NCBI GenBank assembly: GCA_019417975.1
Contig: DYCT01000005.1
Location: 8,717 to 15,719 of the forward strand
Reading direction: 5' to 3'
Origin: Bacteroides sp.
GTDB lineage: Bacteria > Bacteroidota > Bacteroidia > Bacteroidales > Bacteroidaceae
Length of the DNA: 7,003 bases
Shown here: positions 1-6,678 of the stretch, piece after piece
How positions within the stretch are numbered: position 1 is the first letter of the stretch
How the letters are laid out: each line of letters opens with the position of its first letter
Notes under the pieces: generated by a model
The model's database searches: none
What the model was told of the DNA's origin: nothing
What the model saw: only the letters and a program-made list of their open reading frames with translations
Translations under genes and position numbers: made by a program

Positions 1-2
1 CT

Positions 3-37
3 GTTGTAATGAGTTGCAAAAGTAGGACATTTTGCAA
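3..37. promoter_or_regulatory. Possible divergent promoter/operator with perfect inverted repeat
   Basis: Seen: an 8-bp perfect inverted repeat, TTGCAAAA at 14-21 and TTTTGCAA at 30-37, separated by 8 bp. Read on the minus strand, 17-24 is TACTTTTG, an exact match to the Bacteroides -7 consensus TAnnTTTG, which would drive a gene lying left of the window; its -33 partner is weak. On the plus strand, ACATTTTG (27-34) keeps only the TTTG half of the box, and GTTG at 3-6 lies 20 bp upstream as a poor -33 element. That would start the mRNA near 40 and leave a leader of about 13 nt before the ATG at 54. The repeat could be an operator or just two back-to-back promoter halves. Inference only. Confidence 0.3.
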
Positions 38-53
38 TATAAACATAGTGTAG

Positions 54-2696
54 ATGAGAATATTTGTGTTTTGGATATTGCTTTTATGCTCTTTTTGTTG
101 TTTTTCTCAAGTCACTGATGACTTTTCTGATGGGGATTTTACGAATAATCCGACTTGGATTGGCGAAGTGACGAAGTTTAGAGTAGATGAAAAGAAGCAA
201 TTGCATTTGGCCGATGATGATAAAACAGGGGATGCTTATCTGGCAGTTCCGTCTTCATTGGTCAGAGAAACAGAATGGACTTTCTATGTACATCTTCAGT
301 TTAATCCGTCGGCCAACAATTATGCACTTTTTTACTTGACTTCTACAGAATCTGATTTGAGTGGGGAAGGATATTGTGTACGGATAGGAGGTGCAGAAGA
401 TAATGTTTGCTTGATGCGCTATGATGGAACTGCGATGGTAGAGTTGATAAAGGGAAGTCCGGCAAGGTTGAATATGTCATCACCTGCACTGTGGATAAAG
501 GTGAAATGCAATACTTCCGGACAGTGGACATTACAAACATATGTACAGAAGATAGATGTGGATTTTGTATCGGAAGGGACCGCTACCGATGCGACGATTA
601 CAACAAGTTCTTTTGCGGGAGTGAGGTGTGTTTATACAGCCAGCCGGAGCACTTCATTTGTATTCGATGATATAGTCATAAAGAAAGTGGATGGAGAATT
701 GGAACAGCCGGATGTTCCGGAAAAACCGGATGCACCTGAGGGAGGCAATCCTGATGATCATACACCTCCATGTATCCTTTCGGTTTCTGCTATTTCGGCC
801 AATGCAGTTTCGGTATGCTTCGATGAGGCGATACAGTTGTCGGGACTTTCTTGTAGATTGGAGGGGGTAGGAGTGCCGTTGTCTCAGAAATTAGAACAGG
901 ATGGAAAGCAACTGACACTTACATTTGCCGGAACCTTTACGGATATGCAGACTTATTCATTGGAGTTGCAAGGGGTACGTGATTTGTCTGGCAATGTGCT
1001 ATCCGACTCGCAAATCCAGTTTACTTATTACGACCCGTCGTTGCATGCATTGACATTTGGCGAAATCGTGTTCAATGAGATTATGGCTAATCCGGTGTCG
1101 GCAGCTGGCTTGCCTGAAGTGGAATATGTAGAGCTGTATAATAAAGCACCCTATCCGGTTTCGCTCAAAGGGTGGACATTTCATTATGGAAACCGAAAGG
1201 TAGCATTGAAAGAAGGGATGTTGCCTGCGCAAGGTTATGGTGTGTTGTGCCATGCAAAGATGGTGGAACAGTGGAAACATGTGGATGTAACTCCGATAGG
1301 GGTTGCTGCGTTTCCGGAACTTGCGAATCGTGGAAAGCTGTTGTGGTTAACAGATGCACGTGATAATTTGATTGCTTGGGTAGAATATTCCGATACTTGG
1401 TATGCTGATGAATTTAAACGGAAGGGTGGCTTTTCGCTGGAATGTGTGGATGTGGAAAATCAGACTAACGATTCGTCCAATTGGAAAGCATCGACAGATG
1501 TTTCGGGAGGAACACCCGGTCGGGAAAATTCGGTAAAAGGACATTGCTCTGATGAAACAGTGGCGCAGGTGGATTATGCGTATGTTTATACTCCGGATAC
1601 AGTAGTGGTCTGTTTCACTAAACCGATGTTGCCCACTTCGCTGGCTGTGGCAGATAACTATACGGTGCTTTCCGGTAACGTATCGGTACAAGGAGCAATA
1701 CCTTCTGTACCCGATGCTCGGAAAGTAGAGCTGGTTTTGTCCGACAGTCTGCTTGTGGGTGAGGTGTTGGAATTGGAGTTACAGCATTTAAAAGATATTT
1801 CCGGCTATCCGCTCGATGGTAATGTCACAATTCGGTTAGGCTTGCCTGAAGAAGCTACTATAGGCGATGTGTTGGTCAATGAAATTTTATTTAATCCGCT
1901 TTCGGGTGGAACCGATTATGTGGAATTGTACAATACTTCTTCGAAATACTTGGATTTAAGTCGTCTGCTGTTGACACGACGCAATGCAGAGGGTGCGTTG
2001 AGCGAGGGAGCACTTTTGTTTCAACAACCGCGAACCATAGAACCGGGTAACTATCTTTGTTTTCTCAAGAACCGAGCGGCATTGTCTGATACGTATAAAT
2101 GTGCACCTGATAGGTTGATAGAGCTGTCGAAACTTCCATCATTGCCCAATGATAAAGGTAACGTTTTCTTGGTGAATCGTTCGGGCATAGTAATCGATTC
2201 GCTTTATTATTCCGATAAGATGCATGCCGCTTTCCTCCGAGCAACCAAAGGGGTGGCATTGGAAAAAATCCATCCTACACTATGCTCTGCTGATAAGGCG
2301 CATTGGACATCTGCTTCCGAGGATTCGGGAGGAGGAACTCCCGGACTTGTTAATTCACAATACCGTGAGCTGGATAAAGAATACTTGGAGGAGTTTGTGT
2401 TGGATAAGCAAGTGTTTACTCCCAATGGCGATGGTGTGGACGATGAGTTGATTGTGACTTATCGGTTGGAAGAGTCGGGAGTGATGGCTATTGTTCGTGT
2501 GTACGATTCAGCCGGTCGTCTGGTTTATTCGTTGGCCGAAAATGAATTGTTGGCTACCGAAGGAGTATTTGTATGGGATGGAAGAAAGTCCGACGGATTG
2601 TTGTCACCGATAGGGATGTACATTATATATATAGAAACTTATGCCCCTTCCGGTAAGCAGAAGAAGCATAAGTTGGCCTGTGTACGTAGTGAATAG
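54..2696 (+). CDS. Secreted multidomain protein with two lamin-tail domains and a FlgD/gliding-type C-terminal domain
   Basis: An 880-residue exported protein, probably on the cell surface or in the periplasm; its function is unknown. The start is fixed because an in-frame TAG (51-53) directly precedes the ATG. Residues 1-18 form a signal peptide (Arg2, a hydrophobic run, cleavage probably before Gln19). Cys12, Cys15 and Cys16 do not sit in a proper lipobox, so it is not an obvious lipoprotein. Residues 22-212 resemble the jelly-roll/LamG-like region that starts with DDFSDGDF in Bacteroidetes secreted proteins. A Pro/Asp/Glu-rich linker follows (213-239). Then come an Ig-like domain (240-325), a lamin-tail domain (335-493, with FNEIMANP and EYVELYN), a second Ig-like domain (501-597) and a second lamin-tail domain (602-767, with VNEILFNP and DYVELYN). 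The C-terminus (779-880) carries FTPNGDGVDD, then VYDSAGRLVY and a WDG motif, as in FlgD-Ig and gliding-associated C-terminal domains. No catalytic motif is evident, so binding, adhesion or scaffolding is the best guess. Domain limits are estimated by eye. Confidence 0.9.
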   Translation: MRIFVFWILLLCSFCCFSQVTDDFSDGDFTNNPTWIGEVTKFRVDEKKQLHLADDDKTGDAYLAVPSSLVRETEWTFYVHLQFNPSANNYALFYLTSTESDLSGEGYCVRIGGAEDNVCLMRYDGTAMVELIKGSPARLNMSSPALWIKVKCNTSGQWTLQTYVQKIDVDFVSEGTATDATITTSSFAGVRCVYTASRSTSFVFDDIVIKKVDGELEQPDVPEKPDAPEGGNPDDHTPPCILSVSAISANAVSVCFDEAIQLSGLSCRLEGVGVPLSQKLEQDGKQLTLTFAGTFTDMQTYSLELQGVRDLSGNVLSDSQIQFTYYDPSLHALTFGEIVFNEIMANPVSAAGLPEVEYVELYNKAPYPVSLKGWTFHYGNRKVALKEGMLPAQGYGVLCHAKMVEQWKHVDVTPIGVAAFPELANRGKLLWLTDARDNLIAWVEYSDTWYADEFKRKGGFSLECVDVENQTNDSSNWKASTDVSGGTPGRENSVKGHCSDETVAQVDYAYVYTPDTVVVCFTKPMLPTSLAVADNYTVLSGNVSVQGAIPSVPDARKVELVLSDSLLVGEVLELELQHLKDISGYPLDGNVTIRLGLPEEATIGDVLVNEILFNPLSGGTDYVELYNTSSKYLDLSRLLLTRRNAEGALSEGALLFQQPRTIEPGNYLCFLKNRAALSDTYKCAPDRLIELSKLPSLPNDKGNVFLVNRSGIVIDSLYYSDKMHAAFLRATKGVALEKIHPTLCSADKAHWTSASEDSGGGTPGLVNSQYRELDKEYLEEFVLDKQVFTPNGDGVDDELIVTYRLEESGVMAIVRVYDSAGRLVYSLAENELLATEGVFVWDGRKSDGLLSPIGMYIIYIETYAPSGKQKKHKLACVRSE

Positions 2697-2700
2697 TTTC

Positions 2701-3999
2701 CTATAGAAAATCGATTGCTTTAGGTAGATGCATGCTGTTGGAACCTTTTATCAAAATGTGATAGCCTTTGGGGGCTTTCTGTTTTAAAAGGTCAATGAGA
2801 CTTTCGGTGTTGGGAACTACCGGAAGGTTTGTGTCGGTAGCTTGAAACTCTTCGCCTACAAGAATCGCTTTCTCAAATTGACAATCAGTTACGTAGTCTG
2901 CAATCTGCTGGTGTAATGTCCGACTGTCTGTACCCAGTTCTTTCATGTCTCCTAAAATTACCATTTTATGTGCCGAATGCAATTGTTGGAAGTTCTGTAA
3001 CGCAGCCATCATGCTGGTGGGGTTGGCATTGTAAGCATCAATGATGAGTTGGTTTCGACCGGTGTCTTTCAGTTGCGACCTGTTGTTTTGCGGTATATAA
3101 GTTTCCAAAGCCTCGTCTATCTGTTCGGGAGCTACATCAAAATAAGTACCTATGGCAATAGCAGCCAAAGCGTTTTCCAAGTTGTAACTACCTATCAGCT
3201 GAAGTTGTACAGGCCGGAAAGAAGAGTCCAACGGACGTTTCCAGTCGAAGGAAAGGTAAGGATTGCATGTATGGAGCTTGCCACTGATGTACAGACCTTC
3301 GGTAGTGCCGTATGCAATCTGTGTCAGCCCTTGAGCTATCTGCTGTAAGTATTCGTTTTCGTGATGGATGAATATTGTAGCGTTCCCTTTCTTTTGCAAG
3401 AATCGGTAGAGTTCTCCTTTGGTTTGGATGACACCTTCGAATGAGCCAAATCCTTCGAGGTGTGCTTTTCCTACATTGGTGATGAGACCGTAGTCGGGTT
3501 CGGCTATATGGGTTAGTTCGGCTATATCGCCCGGGTGACTTGCTCCCATCTCAATAATTGCCAATTCGTGCTCTGGGCGTAGGCGGAGCAAGGTCAAAGG
3601 TACACCGATGTGATTGTTCAGGTTTCCTTGAGTGTAAAGCAGGTTGTATTTTTTAGATAATACGGCTGCGGTCAACTCTTTGGTTGTAGTCTTTCCGTTG
3701 GTACCTGTGATACCGATGATGCGCGTTCCTAATGTCTTGCGGTGGATGTTGGCAAGTTCTTGAAGGGTGCGTAGGCAGTTGCCGGTCAGTAAGATTCGTC
3801 CTTGTGGGTCGTTGGCATATTCTGCCTCATCGACCACAGCGTAGGCACATCCTTTTTCCAATGCTTGTGCTGCAAATGTATTTCCATTGAACGAAGCTCC
3901 TTTCAGTGCAATAAAGATAGAACCTGCCGGACAGTTGCGGCTATCGGTTGTGACAACAGGGTGTTGTTGGTAAAGACTATAGAGAGTTTGAATATCCAT
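2701..3999 (-). CDS. murF: UDP-N-acetylmuramoyl-tripeptide--D-alanyl-D-alanine ligase (MurF)
   Basis: A cytoplasmic ATP-dependent Mur ligase that adds D-Ala-D-Ala to the UDP-MurNAc-tripeptide, completing the pentapeptide precursor of peptidoglycan. At 432 residues it is a normal length for MurF. Seen: the N-terminal substrate-binding domain with TTDSR (17-21) and ALKG (31-34); the central ATPase domain with P-loop GITGTNGKTTTKE (96-108), NNHIGVP (128-134), EMGASHPGDI (150-159) and NVGKAHLEGFGS (175-186); and the C-terminal domain with DAYNANPTSM (321-330), ILGDMKELG (348-356) and KGSNSM (418-423). The reading frame is open for 20 more codons, to an ATG at 4059. I prefer 3999 because MDIQTLYSLYQQHP leads directly into the family's N-terminus and the promoter box at 4027-4034 lies inside the longer version. 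The gene stands alone here, away from other mur genes, diverges from folP and converges on the secreted-protein gene. No key residue looks missing. Confidence 0.97.
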   Translation of the reverse strand: MDIQTLYSLYQQHPVVTTDSRNCPAGSIFIALKGASFNGNTFAAQALEKGCAYAVVDEAEYANDPQGRILLTGNCLRTLQELANIHRKTLGTRIIGITGTNGKTTTKELTAAVLSKKYNLLYTQGNLNNHIGVPLTLLRLRPEHELAIIEMGASHPGDIAELTHIAEPDYGLITNVGKAHLEGFGSFEGVIQTKGELYRFLQKKGNATIFIHHENEYLQQIAQGLTQIAYGTTEGLYISGKLHTCNPYLSFDWKRPLDSSFRPVQLQLIGSYNLENALAAIAIGTYFDVAPEQIDEALETYIPQNNRSQLKDTGRNQLIIDAYNANPTSMMAALQNFQQLHSAHKMVILGDMKELGTDSRTLHQQIADYVTDCQFEKAILVGEEFQATDTNLPVVPNTESLIDLLKQKAPKGYHILIKGSNSMHLPKAIDFL

Positions 4000-4026
4000 A
4001 AGCGTGGCTATAATTAATTGATGATG

Positions 4027-4060
4027 CAAAGATAGAGGATATTTCTGACAATGAGTCAAA
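4027..4060 (-). promoter_or_regulatory. murF promoter, Bacteroides type
   Basis: On the minus strand, 4034-4027 reads TATCTTTG, an exact match to the Bacteroides -7 consensus TAnnTTTG. TTTG at 4060-4057, within a TTTTTGAC stretch, can serve as the -33 element, although its 22-bp spacer is slightly long compared with the usual 19-21. Transcription would start near 4020, giving a leader of about 20 nt before the ATG at 3999. This supports the shorter MurF start. No clear Shine-Dalgarno sequence is seen in that leader, which is common in this phylum. Confidence 0.6.
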
Positions 4061-4183
4061 AATCGACCGAAAGAAACAGCTTGTCAAGATGACGTTTGCC
4101 GAAGAAGAGGGCTAAACAAATAAGAACCTTTTCCAGAGAAAGAACGTTTGCTGCAGATAAGGAACGAAATAAATGGAGCAAAA

Positions 4184-4215
4184 TGTGTTGAATTAGGAGA
4201 ATGTATGTACATTTG
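4184..4215 (+). promoter_or_regulatory. folP-cdaA promoter, Bacteroides type
   Basis: TACATTTG at 4208-4215 matches the Bacteroides -7 consensus TAnnTTTG exactly. The -33 element is weaker: TGTG at 4184-4187 has a 20-bp spacer, and GTTG at 4187-4190 has a 17-bp spacer. The start site would be about 4221-4223, giving a leader of only about 15 nt (A-rich, no clear Shine-Dalgarno) before the folP ATG at 4238. It lies about 175 bp from the divergent murF box. I saw no riboswitch-like structure between the two. Confidence 0.55.
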
Positions 4216-4237
4216 CAAAGCTATATAAAAGAAACGT

Positions 4238-5089
4238 ATGCAAACATCGCGCTTTATCAATGTACGGGGCAATCTGATGGATTTGTCGCAACCGCAGGTT
4301 ATGGGTATCTTGAATGTGACCCCCGACTCGTTTTATTCGGGAAGTAGGAAACAGACGGAAGAAGAAATTACCGCTCGTGTTCATCAGATTGTAGCGGAAG
4401 GAGCTTCCATCATAGATATTGGCGCTTACTCTTCGCGTCCCAATGCCGAACATATTTCTGCAGAAGAAGAGTTGAACCGATTGCGTACCGGATTGGAGAT
4501 TATCAATCGCTTGTATCCGAGTGCAGTGATTTCGGTCGATACATTTCGTGCAGATGTAGCAGCTGCCTGTGTAGAACAGTATGGGGTGGCGATGATTAAC
4601 GATATAGCAGCCGGAGAGATGGATGCCCGGATGTTTGAGACGGTAGCCCATTTGCGTGTTCCTTATATTATGATGCACATGCAGGGTACTCCGCAGAACA
4701 TGCAAGCAAATCCACACTATGATAATGTGGTGAAAGAGGTGTTCTGCTATTTGGCCGAAAAGGTAGACCGTCTGCGCGCTTTGGGGGTCAATGATATTAT
4801 CCTCGACCCGGGCTTTGGTTTTGGGAAAACATTGGAACATAATTACCAGTTGTTGGCACGTATGGAAGAATTGAATCTCTTTGAATTGCCAGTTCTGGTG
4901 GGGGTGTCTCGAAAGTCGATGATTTATCGATTGTTGGACACTACGCCCGAAGATTCTCTTAATGGAACAGTGGTGCTTAACACCATTGCTTTAATGAAGG
5001 GAGCCGATATCCTTCGGGTACACGATGTGAAAGAAGCCGTAGAGGCAGTGAAGATAGTGCAAAAAATGAAAAGTGAGATGACTTATTAA
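4238..5089 (+). CDS. folP: Dihydropteroate synthase (FolP)
   Basis: A cytoplasmic enzyme of folate synthesis: it condenses 6-hydroxymethyl-dihydropterin diphosphate with p-aminobenzoate to give dihydropteroate, and it is the target of sulfonamides. At 283 residues it is a normal size. Family motifs run in order along the TIM barrel: MGILNVTPDSFYSGSR (22-37), IIDIGAYSSRP (58-68), ISVDTFR (98-104), INDIAAG (120-126), MMHMQGTP (145-152), LDPGFGFGK (189-197), VGVSRKSM (221-228) and RVHDVKEA (260-267). Asp101, Asn121, Asp190, Lys226, Arg260 and His262 fit the known pterin/pABA-site positions. IGAYSSRP replaces the more usual IGGESTRP; I take this as a lineage form, not a resistance change. The start is firm: an in-frame TAA at 4226-4228 blocks extension, and 4238 is the first ATG after it. 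cdaA follows after 12 bp in the same direction, so the two are probably one transcript. Confidence 0.97.
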   Translation: MQTSRFINVRGNLMDLSQPQVMGILNVTPDSFYSGSRKQTEEEITARVHQIVAEGASIIDIGAYSSRPNAEHISAEEELNRLRTGLEIINRLYPSAVISVDTFRADVAAACVEQYGVAMINDIAAGEMDARMFETVAHLRVPYIMMHMQGTPQNMQANPHYDNVVKEVFCYLAEKVDRLRALGVNDIILDPGFGFGKTLEHNYQLLARMEELNLFELPVLVGVSRKSMIYRLLDTTPEDSLNGTVVLNTIALMKGADILRVHDVKEAVEAVKIVQKMKSEMTY

Positions 5090-5101
5090 TCTTTAGAGTT
5101 T

Positions 5102-5866
5102 ATGTTTATTGAATTTAGCGTAAAAGACTTTATTGATATTCTTCTAGTAGCTTTCTTGCTGTATTATACGTACAAGCTGATGAAAGATTCGGGGTCTATC
5201 AATGTGTTTGTAGGTATTTTGGTATTCATCTTGATATGGCTGGTGGTATCGCAAGTACTGGAGATGCGTTTGCTGGGTTCTATATTTGATAAGCTGGTGA
5301 GTGTGGGAGTCATTGCACTTATTGTACTCTTTCAAGATGAAATCCGGCGCTTCCTGCTTACTCTTGGTTCGCACAAGAGGGCAAGCAGCCTGATTCGCTT
5401 TCTGACAGGTGCTAAGAAAGAAAAGGTGGAGCGGGCGGAAATCATGCCTATCGTAATGGCTTGCCTTAGCATGAGTAAGCAGAAGGTAGGAGCTTTGATT
5501 GTGATAGAGAAAAGTATGCCACTCGATGAGATTGTTCGTACCGGTGATGTGATAGATGCCAACATCAATCAACGTCTGATAGAAAACATATTCTTTAAGA
5601 ACAGTCCGTTGCACGATGGAGCCATGGTTATCAGCCATAAACGTATCAAAGCAGCCGGTTGCATCTTACCCGTATCGCATAGTTTGAATATTCCTAAAGA
5701 GTTAGGATTGCGACACCGTGCAGCGTTGGGCGTATCGCAAGAAACCGACGCCTATGCCATCATTGTATCGGAAGAGACCGGTGGAATCTCGATAGCACAC
5801 CATGGACAGTTCAACTTGCGTCTGACCCCCGAGGAATTGGAACGCATTCTGACTAAAGAGGATTGA
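5102..5866 (+). CDS. cdaA: Membrane diadenylate cyclase (CdaA/DacA), c-di-AMP synthase
   Basis: It makes cyclic di-AMP from two ATP; in other bacteria this messenger controls potassium and osmolyte transport and wall integrity. At 254 residues it has CdaA length and layout. Three membrane helices (about 10-26, 33-50 and 61-78) are followed by LFQDEIRR and then a cytoplasmic DAC/DisA_N domain (about 88-254). Signature motifs are present: GALIVIE (130-136), HDGAM (171-175, the DGA motif), GLRHRAALG (202-210, the RHR motif) and VSEETGGIS (222-230), so the enzyme should be active. The frame begins 12 bp after the folP stop, with only a weak AGAG before the ATG, suggesting co-transcription with folP. 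In Firmicutes cdaA is typically followed by cdaR and glmM; here a terminator follows instead and neither partner is in the window. DisA is excluded by the N-terminal membrane segments and the lack of a DNA-binding part. Confidence 0.95.
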   Translation: MFIEFSVKDFIDILLVAFLLYYTYKLMKDSGSINVFVGILVFILIWLVVSQVLEMRLLGSIFDKLVSVGVIALIVLFQDEIRRFLLTLGSHKRASSLIRFLTGAKKEKVERAEIMPIVMACLSMSKQKVGALIVIEKSMPLDEIVRTGDVIDANINQRLIENIFFKNSPLHDGAMVISHKRIKAAGCILPVSHSLNIPKELGLRHRAALGVSQETDAYAIIVSEETGGISIAHHGQFNLRLTPEELERILTKED

Positions 5867-5900
5867 ACACGTCGAAATAAAATTAGAAAATATTCAGTTG

Positions 5901-5941
5901 CCCGTCATTGATAAAACTCATATCAATGGCGGGTTTCTTTT
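5901..5941 (+). terminator. Intrinsic terminator of folP-cdaA
   Basis: The arm CCCGTCATTGATA (5901-5913) pairs with TATCAATGGCGGG (5921-5933): a 13-bp stem with a single G-U wobble and a 7-nt loop, followed immediately by TTTCTTTT (5934-5941). It begins 34 nt after the cdaA stop. In the opposite direction the hairpin is followed by CAACTGAATATTTTC, which has no immediate T-run. It is therefore best as a plus-strand terminator and at most weak for the oncoming lrgAB transcript. Confidence 0.9.
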
Positions 5942-5982
5942 AATCATAGATGTGTCATGAAAATGGTAGAAAGTTTCAGACT

Positions 5983-6678
5983 TTACAATAATCCGGCCAA
6001 CCGAAGGATGGTAGGAGTGAGTAATGCTGTAAAGATACCATTCAGGGTCAGTCCCAGACTGGCATAAGCTCCATATTTGTCGCTGATGGTCATCGCTGCC
6101 GAAGTTCCTACTGCATGAGAGGCTGTTCCCATAGAGAGTCCTTGTGCAATGGGACTGTTAATTTTCAGCCAATACAGAATCTTGAATCCGCAAATCGCAC
6201 CCAATAGGCCTACGAAAATAACCACGACAGCCGTCAGTGAAGGGTTACCTCCGATAGACTTTGTCACTTCCATTGCAATGGGAGTTGTGACCGATTTGGC
6301 TGCTAATGAATAAATCACTTCTTGACTGGCTCCTAATGCTTTGGCGATGAATACGACCGAGAGAATGCCGGTGATGCATCCTGCCAGTTGCGAGAGGATG
6401 ATGGGAAGCAGCTGTTTCTTGATACTTTCCAACTGTAGATAAAGGGGAACGCCTAAAGCTACAACAGCCGGTTTGAGCCAAAACTCTATCAGATGTCCGC
6501 TGTGGTTATAGGTTTCATAACTGATGTCTGCCAACTTGAGGAAAGAGATGAGGGCTGCAATAGTAAGCAGAATTGGGTTTAGTAGAATCCATCCGGTCTT
6601 CTTTTGCAGTTGTTTAGCCGCAAAATAAGTCGAAAAGGTCAAGGCCAATAAAAAGAAGTCATTTTTTAAGAAGTCCAT
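5983..6678 (-). CDS. lrgB: LrgB/CidB family membrane protein
   Basis: An inner-membrane protein that works with LrgA. The family was first described as an antiholin/holin-like autolysis modulator in Staphylococcus; Bacillus homologues act as a pyruvate transporter and the plant fusion homologue carries glycolate/glycerate. Which role applies here cannot be read from the sequence. At 231 residues it is full length, with hydrophobic segments spanning most of the chain. Family motifs are LKPAVVALGVPLY (68-80), AAKSVTTPIAMEV (126-138), GTASHAVGTSAAM (184-196) and GLTLNGIFTALLTP (209-222). From memory, the position before KSVTTPIA is often Pro in this family and is Ala127 here. The ATG at 6678 lies inside the end of lrgA, a 20-bp overlap that suggests translational coupling; no Shine-Dalgarno sequence is apparent. 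Confidence 0.93.
   Translation of the reverse strand: MDFLKNDFFLLALTFSTYFAAKQLQKKTGWILLNPILLTIAALISFLKLADISYETYNHSGHLIEFWLKPAVVALGVPLYLQLESIKKQLLPIILSQLAGCITGILSVVFIAKALGASQEVIYSLAAKSVTTPIAMEVTKSIGGNPSLTAVVVIFVGLLGAICGFKILYWLKINSPIAQGLSMGTASHAVGTSAAMTISDKYGAYASLGLTLNGIFTALLTPTILRLAGLL

Noticed and set aside
60..107. Lipoprotein signal at Cys12, Cys15 or Cys16 of the secreted protein
   Set aside because: The residues before each Cys do not form a lipobox (no Gly, Ala or Ser at -1 with a proper -3); cleavage before Gln19 is more likely.
1347..1691. 114-codon open frame antisense to the secreted-protein gene
   Set aside because: No family resemblance and no promoter or ribosome site; a shadow of the real coding strand.
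4000..4059. 20-codon N-terminal extension of MurF starting at the ATG at 4059
   Set aside because: The extension (MTHCQKYPLS...) does not resemble the family's N-terminus and contains the likely promoter -7 box; the ATG at 3999 fits better.
4089..4115. Eight-residue peptide frame (MTFAEEEG) in the murF/folP gap, considered as a leader peptide
   Set aside because: No ribosome site, no attenuator hairpin behind it, and it lies upstream of the likely folP start site.
4035..4207. Riboswitch (for example c-di-AMP or folate type) upstream of folP-cdaA
   Set aside because: Most of this stretch is upstream of the predicted transcription start, the leader is only about 15 nt, and no conserved pairing pattern is evident.
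4201..4347. 48-codon plus-strand frame preceded by AGGAGA
   Set aside because: The AGGAGA abuts the ATG too closely to act as a ribosome site, the frame overlaps the folP promoter box and the folP 5' end, and the peptide has no recognisable features.
4193..4840. 215-codon open frame antisense to folP
   Set aside because: It lies wholly opposite the well-supported folP gene and its upstream region; the composition is His/Cys/Ile-rich with no recognisable domain, typical of a codon-usage shadow.
5144..5638. 164-codon open frame antisense to cdaA
   Set aside because: Opposite a conserved gene, rich in His, Gln and Tyr, with no domain or start signal; a shadow.
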